DNA from: Hyaloperonospora brassicae
Lineage: Eukaryota > Oomycota > Peronosporomycetes > Peronosporales > Peronosporaceae
Reading direction: 5' to 3'
Assembly: GCA_947650285.1 (NCBI GenBank)
Contig: CANTFL010001078.1
Location: 1-64,000, forward strand
Length of the DNA: 64,000 bases
The number at the start of each line of letters is the position of its first letter. The first letter of the stretch is position 1. A model generated the notes under the pieces. The model saw only the letters and a list, made by a program, of their open reading frames with translations, had not been told where the DNA came from and did not search any database. The position numbers were made by a program, and so were the translations under genes. Shown here one piece after another: positions 31,257 through 41,829 of the stretch.

Positions 31257-33700
31257 CGCGCATGAATCCCGAGGTATCCTCCCAGTTGGTCCTTCAGCCC
31301 TGGAAACGTAATCCGAGTGTGCTTTGTGACGTAGAGCATAAACGTAGCGTGCAGGTCGGACTTGAGTCCTACAAAATTCAGCGCTTTTGATGCAGCCTAC
31401 AAGTCCCGACACTTGAGCTTGTTTATAGTCACGTCCACCCCCTCGCTGCGACGTCATCATTTAAATGCTCCTGTTGTCGATCTCAAACCCACTCATGCAG
31501 GACATTGCTTCCAAGGCATACGCCGTCGTGGTTACGTCTGGCTGAGTACACCCACTCCACATCATCGATGGCCGCTAGGGCGCAATGACCTTAGAGCAGC
31601 AATCGAATACAGCTCTTGGTTTCGGCTACGTCTACAGTGAACGTCGACGAATCTAGAGAACGCCCATCTTGCCACCGAACCCATGCCGACACTGTTACGA
31701 GGTCGACCTGGTGATCGCTTGCTGAAGCGGAGGACGCGTCAGCGCATTGCATACTGTATACTTTGTCCGTACGGAGCAGTATCACTGAGATATCCCATTT
31801 ATGCTTTGCGGAAAAGCAACAGAATAATGAGTCAGTGATGCCATATCCCCATGCTCAACCAGGTTCACGGCGTGCGGACCTCCATCATTGCAGTTATCCT
31901 ATACAAGTAGCGATTGCTCCCGGGAGCACATCGATCGCCACCTTCCGATTACTTCGAAGTAACGTCCAGTATGTTTTCCCCTTGTCCTCCTCAATCATGT
32001 CACTGGCAGTCGATCGCTCGCTCACAACTCTTCGCAGCGCTTCATAAAACCTCTGTCGATAGTTAGCGTGCGTCGGCAGCGGCCGTTCGGTCGTGCTCTC
32101 AAGTCACGGTGACTAGTGGGATTGACGCCCTCAGCCAAGCAGCCGGGATGCTTGACCTGTCAGACGGTCTGCTGAGTGAGACGACTCACGGCGTGCACGG
32201 GTCCGTAGAGTGGATAGCGACGCGGAAGCGCTTTCAATGCCTTCAAGGCCTTTCTGCACAGCTGCTCCAGCACGCTCGTCTCGGTACAAATGAACCGGGA
32301 AAGGGACACCACACCTCACGGTGATGAGCATGCCGTGATCAGACGATCGAGTCGTCCACCACAGCAACAATGCTATCGTATGTATGCGTGGCATTGGGCA
32401 GTATTGGCGACAGGGGCTTCTCATTGCAGCGTCAATAACTTTTTCGATTGTGCTCGCAGGATCCGTGCAACAGGACCAGGTCGCTGGCTGGCCCAGGCTT
32501 AGATGACCTCAAGCGTCGAGACAGCAGCATACTACAACCTCTTGGACACCAGATTCGGACTACAGCCGCATCAATCATGCCTGTTTGCTCTGGTCGCAGT
32601 TAATCGACAGACGAGCGTGTGCGAACTGGATTAGGATCAAGAGCCAGTTGGCGCTCCGGAGAGGTCATGGAAGGTGGATCTATCCACTTTGATTACTGGC
32701 GGGGCTCGATTTAGGCCGAAGCCAATGGAAGGCGTGACACATCTAGGCTTGGCTTTGGCGTAAACAAAGTCTCGTCAGTAATCACAGTGTAAGCTCATTA
32801 GTTAGCAGAAGGTGGTGCCACCTGTCGAACTATTGCGTGCTGCAACCTGTGCTTCAGGTTCATTTCGCAAAGCTAACACGTTAGCATGTGTGCTGCTTCC
32901 CTTACAAAAGTAGACGTCCTGGCAACAAAGAGAGCGCTTTTCCATGGCGGACATTGGGGTATACGATACTCTCGTAGACTGGATCGACGAGGAATGTACC
33001 CGTCAACCATCACGTCGCTCGAAGCAAGGTCAGCGCAACATTGACATGCGGTGAAAGGCTACGATGGGGCACCACGGCTCTACTTCTCGATTGCATTGCG
33101 CTGCCAATTTCGTGCTTAATGGTTTGGGCTGTGATGGCACGGCTCGACTACGCATTGAACGTTTTCGTGCCCATGTTTTCAATTGTTGCAGGGCAACAGT
33201 CAGGTGTGTGTTCGTCATTGTGTATACAGCCTATTGCCACGCATCAACAGGCGAGCATTCGAGCGGAAGTATAGTGATGCGCGTGTATCCTGTCCGTGTT
33301 TTCGATTCCTTACTACGCGCGATGACACAAGAGACCGCTACACAAAGTTGTCTCGAACAGATCGTCATTCTCACTGTCGTCTTCATCTTGTGTATGTACG
33401 GACATGCTATCGAGGACGAGGCTGGGGAGGGTGTCCAGCACTCTGCTAATGAGTGTACAAGCGCATCTACTGCAAGGGAAGCCGTGTACGACTTTTCTCG
33501 CAACAATGCGTCAGCAATCGCTTTTTTTCGCGTACGACGCGAGTTACGCGGCCGATGAATCGTCTGACCCCCTCGACTGTCGAACCACCGGCTCGTGATA
33601 CACGACCAGCAGCTACCTGCTCCTACCTACTCTCTCTCTCTTGAATACATCGCCGGAGAGCGGATATAGTGGGCCGCACGCGTACCCGAATATACCTTAA

Positions 33701-33780
33701 ACTACTACTGTACTACTACTACTGCTACTGTACTACTACAACTACTGTACTATTGTACAACTACTACTTCGACTACTTCG
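33701..33780. repeat. ACT-rich simple repeat
   Basis: Imperfect (ACT)n trinucleotides with GTACT interruptions, ending in two ACTTCG units. It lies about 410 bp upstream of the lipase start. Confidence 0.85.
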
Positions 33781-34053
33781 ACTGCCGTACAAGGGGAGTT
33801 TCCTCGAAAACAGTCGCTCGCTACATCACATGACGATCGAGAAATCGGTTTTCACCGTCTGCCCCGACTCGGCAGGTCGGATGCCAGCGCTGAAGAACGG
33901 TAAATGCGACACGAGATGTAAGATCATCCTCATCGGACCGTGTATGCACGGAATCAACAGGGGATCGCGAGAAAGTAGGGGAAGCTTTGGCTTGGCGATA
34001 CCTCTGCCTCTAGCTCGTGGTCGATAAGGGGCACCGGCGTATCCTACACGATC

Positions 34054-34082
34054 AGGATAGGATAGGATAGGATAGGACAGGA
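34054..34082. repeat. AGGAT pentanucleotide repeat
   Basis: Five to six AGGAT units (the last with a C) end about 90 bp before the lipase initiator. Confidence 0.85.
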
Positions 34083-34170
34083 TCGCGACTGCCTCTCTCC
34101 AACTGGCTCGCCAAGCTTTTCACAAACATACGGTTTCTAGCAGCATCGCACCCATCCCGCTGCATGCCCC

Positions 34171-34186
34171 GCTCATTCTCAAACTC
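34171..34186 (+). promoter_or_regulatory. Oomycete initiator/flanking element of the lipase gene
   Basis: GCTCATTCTCAAACTC matches the Inr-FPR consensus closely and lies 22 bp before the ATG at 34193, giving a very short leader. An upstream out-of-frame ATG at 34164 lies before this initiator and would not be transcribed. Confidence 0.7.
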
Positions 34187-34192
34187 GCCGTC

Positions 34193-35566
34193 ATGCCGCC
34201 ACATCTACAGCGCGTGCTCCGAATTGCATGCGTTGTGCTGTTCGGTTTGGACCTCGCGCTCTTTGTGCACGCGCTCTTTTCGTTCAATGACGTTCAACGA
34301 GGCGATTTCAGGCTCGATCCCGACGTGGGTAAGTCCACTGTCGAACTCGGGCGAGCACGTGGCTACGTCGTGGAGACGCACAATGTCACGACAGCCGATG
34401 GGTACGTTCTCATTATGCACCGCTTGCCACAGTCGTACGACGAGAGCCAAGCGAGCATGGACGTGGTCAATAGCAGTACCCTGCTGGACGACAAGGCAGG
34501 ACGCCAGTCGACGAAACCCGTGGTCCTGGTCCAGCATGGAATGGTTGCCAGTAGTTTCTCCTGGGTGTGCGACTCGCGGAACCACAGTCTCGCCTACGTG
34601 CTTGCAGACGCTGGCTACGACGTCTGGCTCGGCAACAATCGTGGCAACCGGTACTCGAATGGCCACATGGAGTTCACGACCGAAGACAGCGCGTTCTGGG
34701 ACTTTTCCTGGGAAGACATGGGCAAGTTTGACATGCCTGCTATGATTGACTATGCTCTTGCAACGTCGCAACAGGAGACCCTGTCTTTCGTCGGGTACTC
34801 GCAAGGGGCACTTCAGGCATTCGTAGCTTTTGCCGAGAACCAGACGCTCGCTCGGTCCGTGTCCTACTTTGCGGCGCTCGGACCTGTTGCCTACATGGGC
34901 CATATCGAGTCGGAGGAGTTTCAGCTCCTTGCTCGTACCTACGCAGACAAGTTCCTCGGGGTCTCTGGTCAAGACGAATTCTTTTCGGGTAGCACGTTGC
35001 TGCAAAATGTCATTGCACCTACTGCCTGCAACATGGATCCTCAATTGTGCGCCTCGGGGTTCGCAATTTTGGCCAAATCCACCGAGAACTTGAACTCGTC
35101 GCGCATCGGCGTTTATCTCTCGGACGTGCCTTCGGGCACCTCTGTCAAGAGTTTCCGCCACTACGCACAACTCGTCCGCGCAAACACTTTCGCTGCGTTC
35201 GACTATGGCTGCAGCTGTCCCAGTGTGCTTGGGGTCAAGCTGTGTCCTGAGAGATTGTGTCCCAACAAAGTCAAGTACGGCAGCATTGATCCACCAGCCT
35301 TCCACCTCAGCAGCATGAGGTACCCTCGCATCGGACTCTTCACTGGCGGCAACGACATCTTTGCCACTTCAGCTGACATCGATCAGTTACGAGAAGCGCT
35401 GCCGTCTGGCACCATTGTCTACGACGAGGAGGTCAGCAGCTTTGGTCATCTGGACTTTACCTGGGCCATTCAAGCCAACGAGGAGCTCTATCAGCCCATG
35501 ATCGAGCAGCTCAATCAGTACGCCGACACCGGATACAAACATAGAAAAGAGAACGAGGAACGCTAG
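34193..35566 (+). CDS. Acid-lipase-family alpha/beta hydrolase
   Basis: The 457-residue intronless protein has an N-terminal signal anchor or signal peptide (IACVVLFGLDLALFVHALF, residues 10-28). It belongs to the lysosomal acid/gastric lipase family: GYVVETHNVTTADGYVLIMHRL, LVQHGMVASSFSWV (oxyanion region HG), YDVWLGNNRGNRYS, FWDFSWEDMGKFDMPAMIDY, then the nucleophile elbow GYSQG with Ser203, the acid GGNDIFA and the His in FGHLDFTW. Several Asn-x-Ser/Thr sites fit passage through the secretory route. These enzymes cleave triacylglycerols or sterol esters in acidic compartments or outside the cell. Six cysteines cluster at residues 340-365, possibly disulfide bonded. The true substrate is unknown. 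Confidence 0.9.
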   Translation: MPPHLQRVLRIACVVLFGLDLALFVHALFSFNDVQRGDFRLDPDVGKSTVELGRARGYVVETHNVTTADGYVLIMHRLPQSYDESQASMDVVNSSTLLDDKAGRQSTKPVVLVQHGMVASSFSWVCDSRNHSLAYVLADAGYDVWLGNNRGNRYSNGHMEFTTEDSAFWDFSWEDMGKFDMPAMIDYALATSQQETLSFVGYSQGALQAFVAFAENQTLARSVSYFAALGPVAYMGHIESEEFQLLARTYADKFLGVSGQDEFFSGSTLLQNVIAPTACNMDPQLCASGFAILAKSTENLNSSRIGVYLSDVPSGTSVKSFRHYAQLVRANTFAAFDYGCSCPSVLGVKLCPERLCPNKVKYGSIDPPAFHLSSMRYPRIGLFTGGNDIFATSADIDQLREALPSGTIVYDEEVSSFGHLDFTWAIQANEELYQPMIEQLNQYADTGYKHRKENEER

Positions 35567-35658
35567 CAACGCCGTGTGGAAGAGGAATGAACCGGACCAT
35601 TGGTCTTATGGGTAAATAAGCTTCGGGCGCGCGGGGCAAATCACACTAATGAATGTGC

Positions 35659-37875
35659 TTAGACAAGCAAGTCATCGTACCCCACTGTTTTAGCCAGCTC
35701 CATCACTTTCGGGACGTCGTGTTTGCGGTTGAAGTGTGTCAGCACTGAAGTCAAATCTCGATACATTGCCACCTCAAAGCGCGGAGTCTTGGGCGGTACT
35801 CCCTGGTGTAACAACACGAATGTCCGCATAAACTCCGACATCTCGCCATCCGTGTCACAACGCATCAGTAGCGCGTGCAACTGCTCAGACGAGAGCTGGT
35901 AGCCTTCACATTCCATGTTGTACGCGATATGCAAAGTGCGCTCGATCAAGCCAATCTTAGTACCGAGGTCAACCAGCGAGACGTACAACCCTTCAGGAAT
36001 CGCCACATCGTCTACAATGAGCTCACGGAAGAGCGAGAAGCACATATCGATGCCACAAGACCCGTACAATGCGCTGAGGACGTAGTCAAAGAACATCCTA
36101 TCTGCGGCAACACCTTGACTAGCCATGGTTCGTAAGACATCTACCACAGCCCTCAAGTCACCACATGACGCATGAACAAACGCGACCGTCGTGAATGCCT
36201 TCACGTCCTGAACAATGTCATGCTCTTTCATTGCACCAATGAGTGCAGCAGCATTGCCTGTTGCACGACGGCGCATGCAGATAGACAGTAGCGACGTGAA
36301 CACCTGAAGATTTGGCGTTAGTTTCCACTCGAGGAAAACGTCCATGAGATCAAACACTTCCTCGATCGGCGCGTTGCGGTGGCTTTCCACCATCTCGAGC
36401 ATCGTAATATGGTCAGGTACTATCGACGGGTTGCTCAGCATTTGCGAGAAAAGCTCCTTGGCCTGGTCTGGTCGACTCGTAGCAGCAAAACAACCAAGCG
36501 CATCGTTATAGTTTTCGATCTCCAGCATCCAGCCACCTGCGAGTTTCTGTTCTGTCCAGGCGACCCCGTCCAAGACTTCTTCAAGGAACATCGGATCCAA
36601 ATGCTTGTGACAATAACGAATCGCTGACCCAAATCCAGCGCTACGGGCCACGCCTCGGGCTACCATTCCGCGAAACGCGTTGCGGAGCGTGGAAAAATCA
36701 CCAATGGCCATACATGCTTTCAACACGTTCACGTATATGTTTTCATCAGCTGGGAGCACTTCATCCACAATGCAAACTCTCTCTGCGACTTCGTCAATCG
36801 TGTTGTCCACCATCAAGTCATCCCCACTACGACTCAGTCTCTCGCGTGTGCTTTCCATCACTTCATAGCAATGCAACGCCAGCGAGTATTCCTCCAACTT
36901 CACACAGCAGCCAATCGCGGCTCCAAACCCTCGCTCCAGCACCAGTTTCCTCACTTTCTCCACCTCGCCTGCAGCTGCACGGCAACTTCCCTCGACATAC
37001 GCCAGAAACACGTGCACCGTCCTTCTCGGACTCTGCTGCGTGTACACACATGCTTTAAACAGCTCGAGGAACCCCTGCTGCTGGAAATCCCGCACGGGGT
37101 CAAACGTCGCATGGGCGAAATACGCACGCGCAAGTGCCAGCACTTGGCTGTGCTTTTTCTTGTGCATCATCTTGCCCAATAAATTGCCAACCACCGACGG
37201 TGGCATCAGTGCTTCAGTGTCCAAGCTCTCGCTCGTGCCGTCCGAGCGAATCGCAGGCCACAGCGTCTGCTGGTACAGCAGCAGCTCGTGCGCAGCTGCA
37301 AACATTTTGATATTGGCACAGCCATTCACGACGTTCACGAGCACGTGCGCGACAAACGGCGGTCCGTATCGGCGCTCCAATTGGCTCAGCAGCTCCTGCA
37401 TCTCATCCGTGCGAAACCCACGGACGGACCGCTGCCGCACGACAGTAAAAAACAAATCTGTCCACATGGGTACACTTGCGTTCTCGCGACTGAAACTCGC
37501 GACCAGTCCCAAGAGCTCTGCGGCCCCGCGTTCATCGTGTGCTTCGAGACGCCGCTGCAGCGCCACGTTCCACGTGCGCCCGTCGATCGTCGCCACGAGC
37601 GCTGTCTCCTCCATGGCCCGCAACGTGCGGCAAGTGGCTACAAACGTCGACGACGTCGTGTGATTGGACAATAACACGTTCCGATTGTTTAAAACGCGTG
37701 CGAGTGGCGCGTGGGGGACGACGGGCGACCGCACGCGCGACGGCGTGGCGCGGAGCGAGCGCCCGCGTTGGTGCGGACGAGTGCAGTCGATTGCGCGATC
37801 AGCCGATGCAGCAGCGCAGAAACACCGCAGCGGGGACTGCCATACGTCTGCTCGGCGCCACACGCGCCGCAGCAT
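35659..37875 (-). CDS. Pentatricopeptide-repeat protein, probably mitochondrial
   Basis: The start at 37875 gives 738 residues beginning MLRRVWRRADVWQSPLRCF, an Arg-rich amphipathic leader without acidic residues, typical of mitochondrial targeting. The open frame runs further upstream but would lose this leader. From about residue 180 on, paired helices of roughly 35 residues recur, such as NIYVNVLKACMAIGDFSTLRNAFRGMVARG, VFTSLLSICMRRRATGNAAALIGAMKEHD and AFTTVAFVHASCGDLRAVVDVLRTMASQG, the PPR pattern. PPR proteins bind organellar RNA and act in its processing, stability or translation; the RNA target cannot be read. No extra domain is seen. The gene is intronless and lies head to head with the coronin gene, 162 bp apart. 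Confidence 0.8.
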   Translation of the reverse strand: MLRRVWRRADVWQSPLRCFCAAASADRAIDCTRPHQRGRSLRATPSRVRSPVVPHAPLARVLNNRNVLLSNHTTSSTFVATCRTLRAMEETALVATIDGRTWNVALQRRLEAHDERGAAELLGLVASFSRENASVPMWTDLFFTVVRQRSVRGFRTDEMQELLSQLERRYGPPFVAHVLVNVVNGCANIKMFAAAHELLLYQQTLWPAIRSDGTSESLDTEALMPPSVVGNLLGKMMHKKKHSQVLALARAYFAHATFDPVRDFQQQGFLELFKACVYTQQSPRRTVHVFLAYVEGSCRAAAGEVEKVRKLVLERGFGAAIGCCVKLEEYSLALHCYEVMESTRERLSRSGDDLMVDNTIDEVAERVCIVDEVLPADENIYVNVLKACMAIGDFSTLRNAFRGMVARGVARSAGFGSAIRYCHKHLDPMFLEEVLDGVAWTEQKLAGGWMLEIENYNDALGCFAATSRPDQAKELFSQMLSNPSIVPDHITMLEMVESHRNAPIEEVFDLMDVFLEWKLTPNLQVFTSLLSICMRRRATGNAAALIGAMKEHDIVQDVKAFTTVAFVHASCGDLRAVVDVLRTMASQGVAADRMFFDYVLSALYGSCGIDMCFSLFRELIVDDVAIPEGLYVSLVDLGTKIGLIERTLHIAYNMECEGYQLSSEQLHALLMRCDTDGEMSEFMRTFVLLHQGVPPKTPRFEVAMYRDLTSVLTHFNRKHDVPKVMELAKTVGYDDLLV

Positions 37876-37985
37876 CCCGAGCAGGGTGGAGTGCTGTTTA
37901 AAACAACGACGTGGGTGTTTGAAACAACGGGACGGGTGGTTGTTTGGGGTGTGGTCGACACCATCGTCCGATTTTTGTCCCTGGG

Positions 37986-38000
37986 GCTCATTTGTACTGT
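37986..38000 (+). promoter_or_regulatory. Oomycete initiator of the coronin gene
   Basis: GCTCATTTGTACTGT fits the initiator consensus and lies 52 bp before the coronin ATG at 38038, inside the 162-bp space shared with the divergent PPR gene. Confidence 0.65.
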
Positions 38001-38037
38001 GTGTCCACCACACCAAAACGCACTCGTCACTGCCGTC

Positions 38038-41000
38038 ATGACGGCGTTTCGCACGAGGTAACGACAAGTGACGTCTCTCTCTCTGACGGACGCTCTGCTG
38101 CGCTCTGCTGCGCTCTCGTTGTGCCGCTAACTGCCTCTGTCTTTTGCTGTGCCTCTCGTGTGCTTTTTCAGCAAGTTTCGTCACGTAGAGAGCACGCGAG
38201 TCGCCCCCGCGTCCCGTACTCTGACCCACTTGCCCGTGTTTGTACCAAGTGCCAGTGCTGCAGGTCCCGCTCTTGCCGCCACATCGGCCCACTTTGCATT
38301 CGTCCGCCAATCAGTAGCTGCCAATGGCGGCTCTGTCCAAGTTGAAGCTCTGAGCGCGACAAGTGCTGCGGGAAACGGCAGTCACGCGTTTGTCGAAACG
38401 ACAGCGACGCAGTCGCTCGTTGTGCGTGCACATGCGACGGGAAGCGTAACGGCTCTGGCGTTCTCGTGGTTCCATGAAGACCTTTTGCTGTCTGCTGGAG
38501 ACACTGCGACGACCGTGAAGCTCTGGCAAGTGCCGCCGTTGTGTGCGGCAGAAAAGAAGACGGAGGAGCTTGTGACGCCTGTGGCGGTCTTTCCGCATGA
38601 AACAGCGGGCACTGTAATGGGTATTGCAATGCACCCGACGGCTGAATCGGTTGTAGCTACGTACTCAAAGCGAGGGGTCCTGCGACTGTATGACTTGCAC
38701 GCCGAGACGATGAGCTTGGAGAGAGAAGTGAGTCAAGGTGTTTCGTTGACGTCCGTCGACTGGACTTGGGACGGTCATGCTGTGGTAGCGGCGACGCAGG
38801 ATCAAGCTGTGAGAATCGTAGACCCGCGAGAGCACCTATCGTCGACGGTCGAGGTGCCAAAGGCGCATTCGGGCACACGACCTGTGAGTGTGCTTTGGTG
38901 TGGACGGACGCAGCATTTTGTCACGTGTGGGAGCAGTGCGATGATGCACGAGCGAGAGTTCAAGCTGTGGGACTCTCGACACATGGCCAAGTGTGTGCAT
39001 CGAGAAAGAGTGGATGCAGGAGGCAGCGGTCAATTGTTTCCGTTCTACGATCCTGACGTCGATCTTTTGTTTGTGCTCGGCAAGGGAAGCTGTAGTGCTA
39101 AGCTGTTCGAGGTGGACGTGGCGCGCGCCCCCTATGTGCATGCACGAGATTGCAGCACATCGAGCAACTCGACAGTCGCAGCGACGCTTTTGCCAAAGTC
39201 AGTATGTGCAACGAATGTGTGTGAAGTTGCGCGCGTGCTGAATCTCAGTGCGAGCGGAAAGAGCGGTGGTGCGAGCTGCGAAGTTATAAGCTACCGAGTT
39301 CCTCGCAAAGAGGCGACGCGTACGTTTCAAAGTGACCTGTACCCGGACACATTGTCAAAAGAAGCTGCGATAACGTCTGAGGAGTGGCTGAGAGGACGGA
39401 ACGCTGAGCCCAAGTTGCAGGCTGTGACACCGAGTGTAAAGAGTGTCGAGGACGTGGGAGGCAGTGTGTTTGGACTACCAACAGCAAGTGTGCCAAGTTG
39501 GGGGGCGTCATCAAGTAGTGCCGGGACCACAAGTGGTGGCTGGCAAAGTTCGGGTTGGGGTCAGGCGTTATCTTCATCGGCCTCGTCGAGTACACCATCA
39601 AAGCTTGCGTCTGATGCCAAGACAGGCTGGACGTCAAAGACGAGAAAGTGGAACGAGCCAGAGCGCGAGACTCAGACTGGCGCTCTTCCACCAACACAAT
39701 GGAGCGCTCGTGCTGCTTCCAGTGCTACTACTACGTCAACAGATTCTGCGGCTGCGCGAGGCATATCCGATACTGCACCCACCACTTCGCATTTTGCCGT
39801 GTCGGACGCATCTGAAGGACTAATGACGAAGTCCGAAGGATCCTCATCCACGGCTTTTGCAGCTACGCAGCCCGATGCGTTGCCGATAGACGAAGGTCCG
39901 ACGACAATTGAAGATCCAGTCGAGCTATCCGACAAGGCGCGACGTCTGGGTGCCAAATATGGGCACAAGCTGAAGTACGTGCAAGGCAAGGAAGCACCAC
40001 GCAACGACGTGTTTCACTTTGGTGACAAGCGCGCTGCGTTTTCCACGCAAGCGTCACCTGCGATTGCTGCAAACGCGACGTACTGGGCAGCGCCCATTGC
40101 TGGTGCAGGAGGGCCTGTACTGATAGAAAAGCTTGGTTCGACCGGGAAGGCACAACATGACGCTGTGTCCGTGCTCAACGGACAGAAGGGTATGGTGGCG
40201 GCACTGGCATTTGATCCTTTCAACGACAACGTGCTTGCGACCGGGTCAGTTGACTCGACGATTCAGGTTTGGACTCTTCCGCAAACTCGAACGGACGCAC
40301 TTGACGCGCCGAGCGACCCCTCGCTGACGCTATCAGGGCACACAAAGGGCGTGCGAGCACTTGAGTTCAACCCGACAGCGGCAGACGTCTTGTGCTCAAC
40401 AAGCCACGATCTCTCGTTGCGATTTTGGGATGTGGAGACAGGACAGGAGAAATTGTGTCTGGAACGCAAGCTGGACGACATTGCGTGGAACATGGCATTC
40501 AGCAGCGATGGTGCTCTGCTCGCCACAGCAAGCCGTGCTAAGATTGTGCGTGTATTTGACCCTCGCCTGTCTGGCCGTGCGCTAGTTACCATCGGTTGTG
40601 GCCACGAGAGCAACAAGCCGCAGTTTGTGACGTGGGTAGACCTTACGCGTCTGCTGACGGTTGGCGTGAACGAACGTAGCGAGACGCAGGTCAGTTTCTG
40701 GGATCCACGCAATCTAGTGGAGCCCCTGGGCATGCCGACGTTAGTTGGGCCGGCGGCTAGTGCGGCTAGCATCACGACCCCTCTTCCGCTGTACGATGCT
40801 AGTTCGCGCTTGCTGTTTCTCGTGGGCACAGGAGGTCGTCACATCTGGAGTTACGAAGTCGACCCTGTTGCTGCAACAGTGCAACCTAACATGCCGTTCG
40901 TGATGACCGGTACAGATACCATTGGCGGTGTCGCACTTCTTCCGAAACGGATGTGCAACGTCCGCGACGTCGAGCTAGCGCGATTGCTTGTAGCAACACC

Positions 41001-41556
41001 CAACATCGTGGAACAAGTGTCGTTCTTTCTTCCTCGAGCCCAGAAGCTGAAGGACTTTTTCCAAGACGATGTCTTTGGTTTGGTTCCTACGCAGAAGCCA
41101 TCACTGACTGCCGCACAATGGTTCGCGGGCGAGGCCGGAGCTCCTTTGTACGAGTCCTTACAGCCTGCTGGTACGTTGCAAGCGCCAACAAAATGGGCAC
41201 GACTGCTGGTGTCGAGTTTGCTGATCTTGTTCCTTGTGCATACCAGGCATGGCGCTGCTTTCGGAAAAGCAAAAGAACGTTGTGCCGTCGCGTCCGAAGA
41301 CTTTGGATTTCCAGGCCCGCAGGCGAGAGGAGGAGGAGAAAAAGCGTCAAATGACCGACCAGTTTGCTCGGCTCAGCGTGAGTAGCCGACTTGCCGTACC
41401 CATCGTTCGGCGATACCTCGGACCTGACATGGCGTGTTGTTGTCCATCATGTAGACTCTTGCCACGCAGCCGTCGTTGCATTTTGGTCATCATACAAGGG
41501 TCGATCCGCCTGCACCTCACACTGTAGAGGACGACAGCGACGACGACTGGGACTGA
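38038..41556 (+). CDS. Double-propeller coronin (coronin-7/POD-1 type)
   Basis: Spliced model: 38038-38057, 38172-41170, 41247-41377, 41455-41556 (1083 residues). The short first exon supplies MTAFRTSKFRHV, the conserved coronin N-terminus, and the last two introns restore RPKTLDFQARRREEEEKKRQ and the acidic end DDSDDDWD; all junctions are GT-AG and in phase. Two WD40 propellers are visible: residues about 60-400 (VTALAFSWFHEDLLLSAGD, FVTCGSSAMMHEREFKLWD) and about 640-960 (MVAALAFDPFNDNVLATGS, GVRALEFNPTAADVLCSTS). A Ser/Thr-rich linker with a second basic motif (KLKYVQGKEAPRN) joins them. Tandem coronins work at Golgi and actin; the C-terminal acidic Trp resembles Arp2/3-binding tails. The protein lacks the trimerising coiled coil of short coronins. 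Confidence 0.9.
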
Positions 41557-41829
41557 AAACGCGATGGAGCGAAGCGACGCTGTGAAAAACCATGCCGCGA
41601 TGGACCCATTTTGACAATCCACAGGTCCGACAATTCTAACTATACTTTACAGCTCTAGTCGCACACACGTTTCCATATCAACGGTCTGTTGATGCTTCTC
41701 CGCCCAATACATAGGTGGGAGCGCAGTAAACACTTGCCGAGGCAGGGACTCTGTCTCCACTTTGGTCTAGCAAAAGAATCGCCCGATTCAGCTGGACCCA
41801 CAGATACTCCCACGAAAGCAAGTCGCGTG

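Larger units (their letters stand above)
30607..34170. other. 3.5-kb gene-poor region
   Basis: No gene could be supported. Frames are short and without motifs; a 164-codon frame at 33064-33558 has irregular composition and no promoter. The region holds the near-perfect hairpin at 31210-31256 and simple repeats at 33701-33780 and 34054-34082. Decayed transposon sequence is possible between 31.2 and 32.7 kb, but no transposase or polymerase motif was found. Confidence 0.5.

Noticed and set aside
31149..32640. Second retrotransposon in the 31-33 kb region
   Set aside because: Some minus-strand stretches looked vaguely like polymerase fragments, but no diagnostic motif could be read and no terminal repeats were found.
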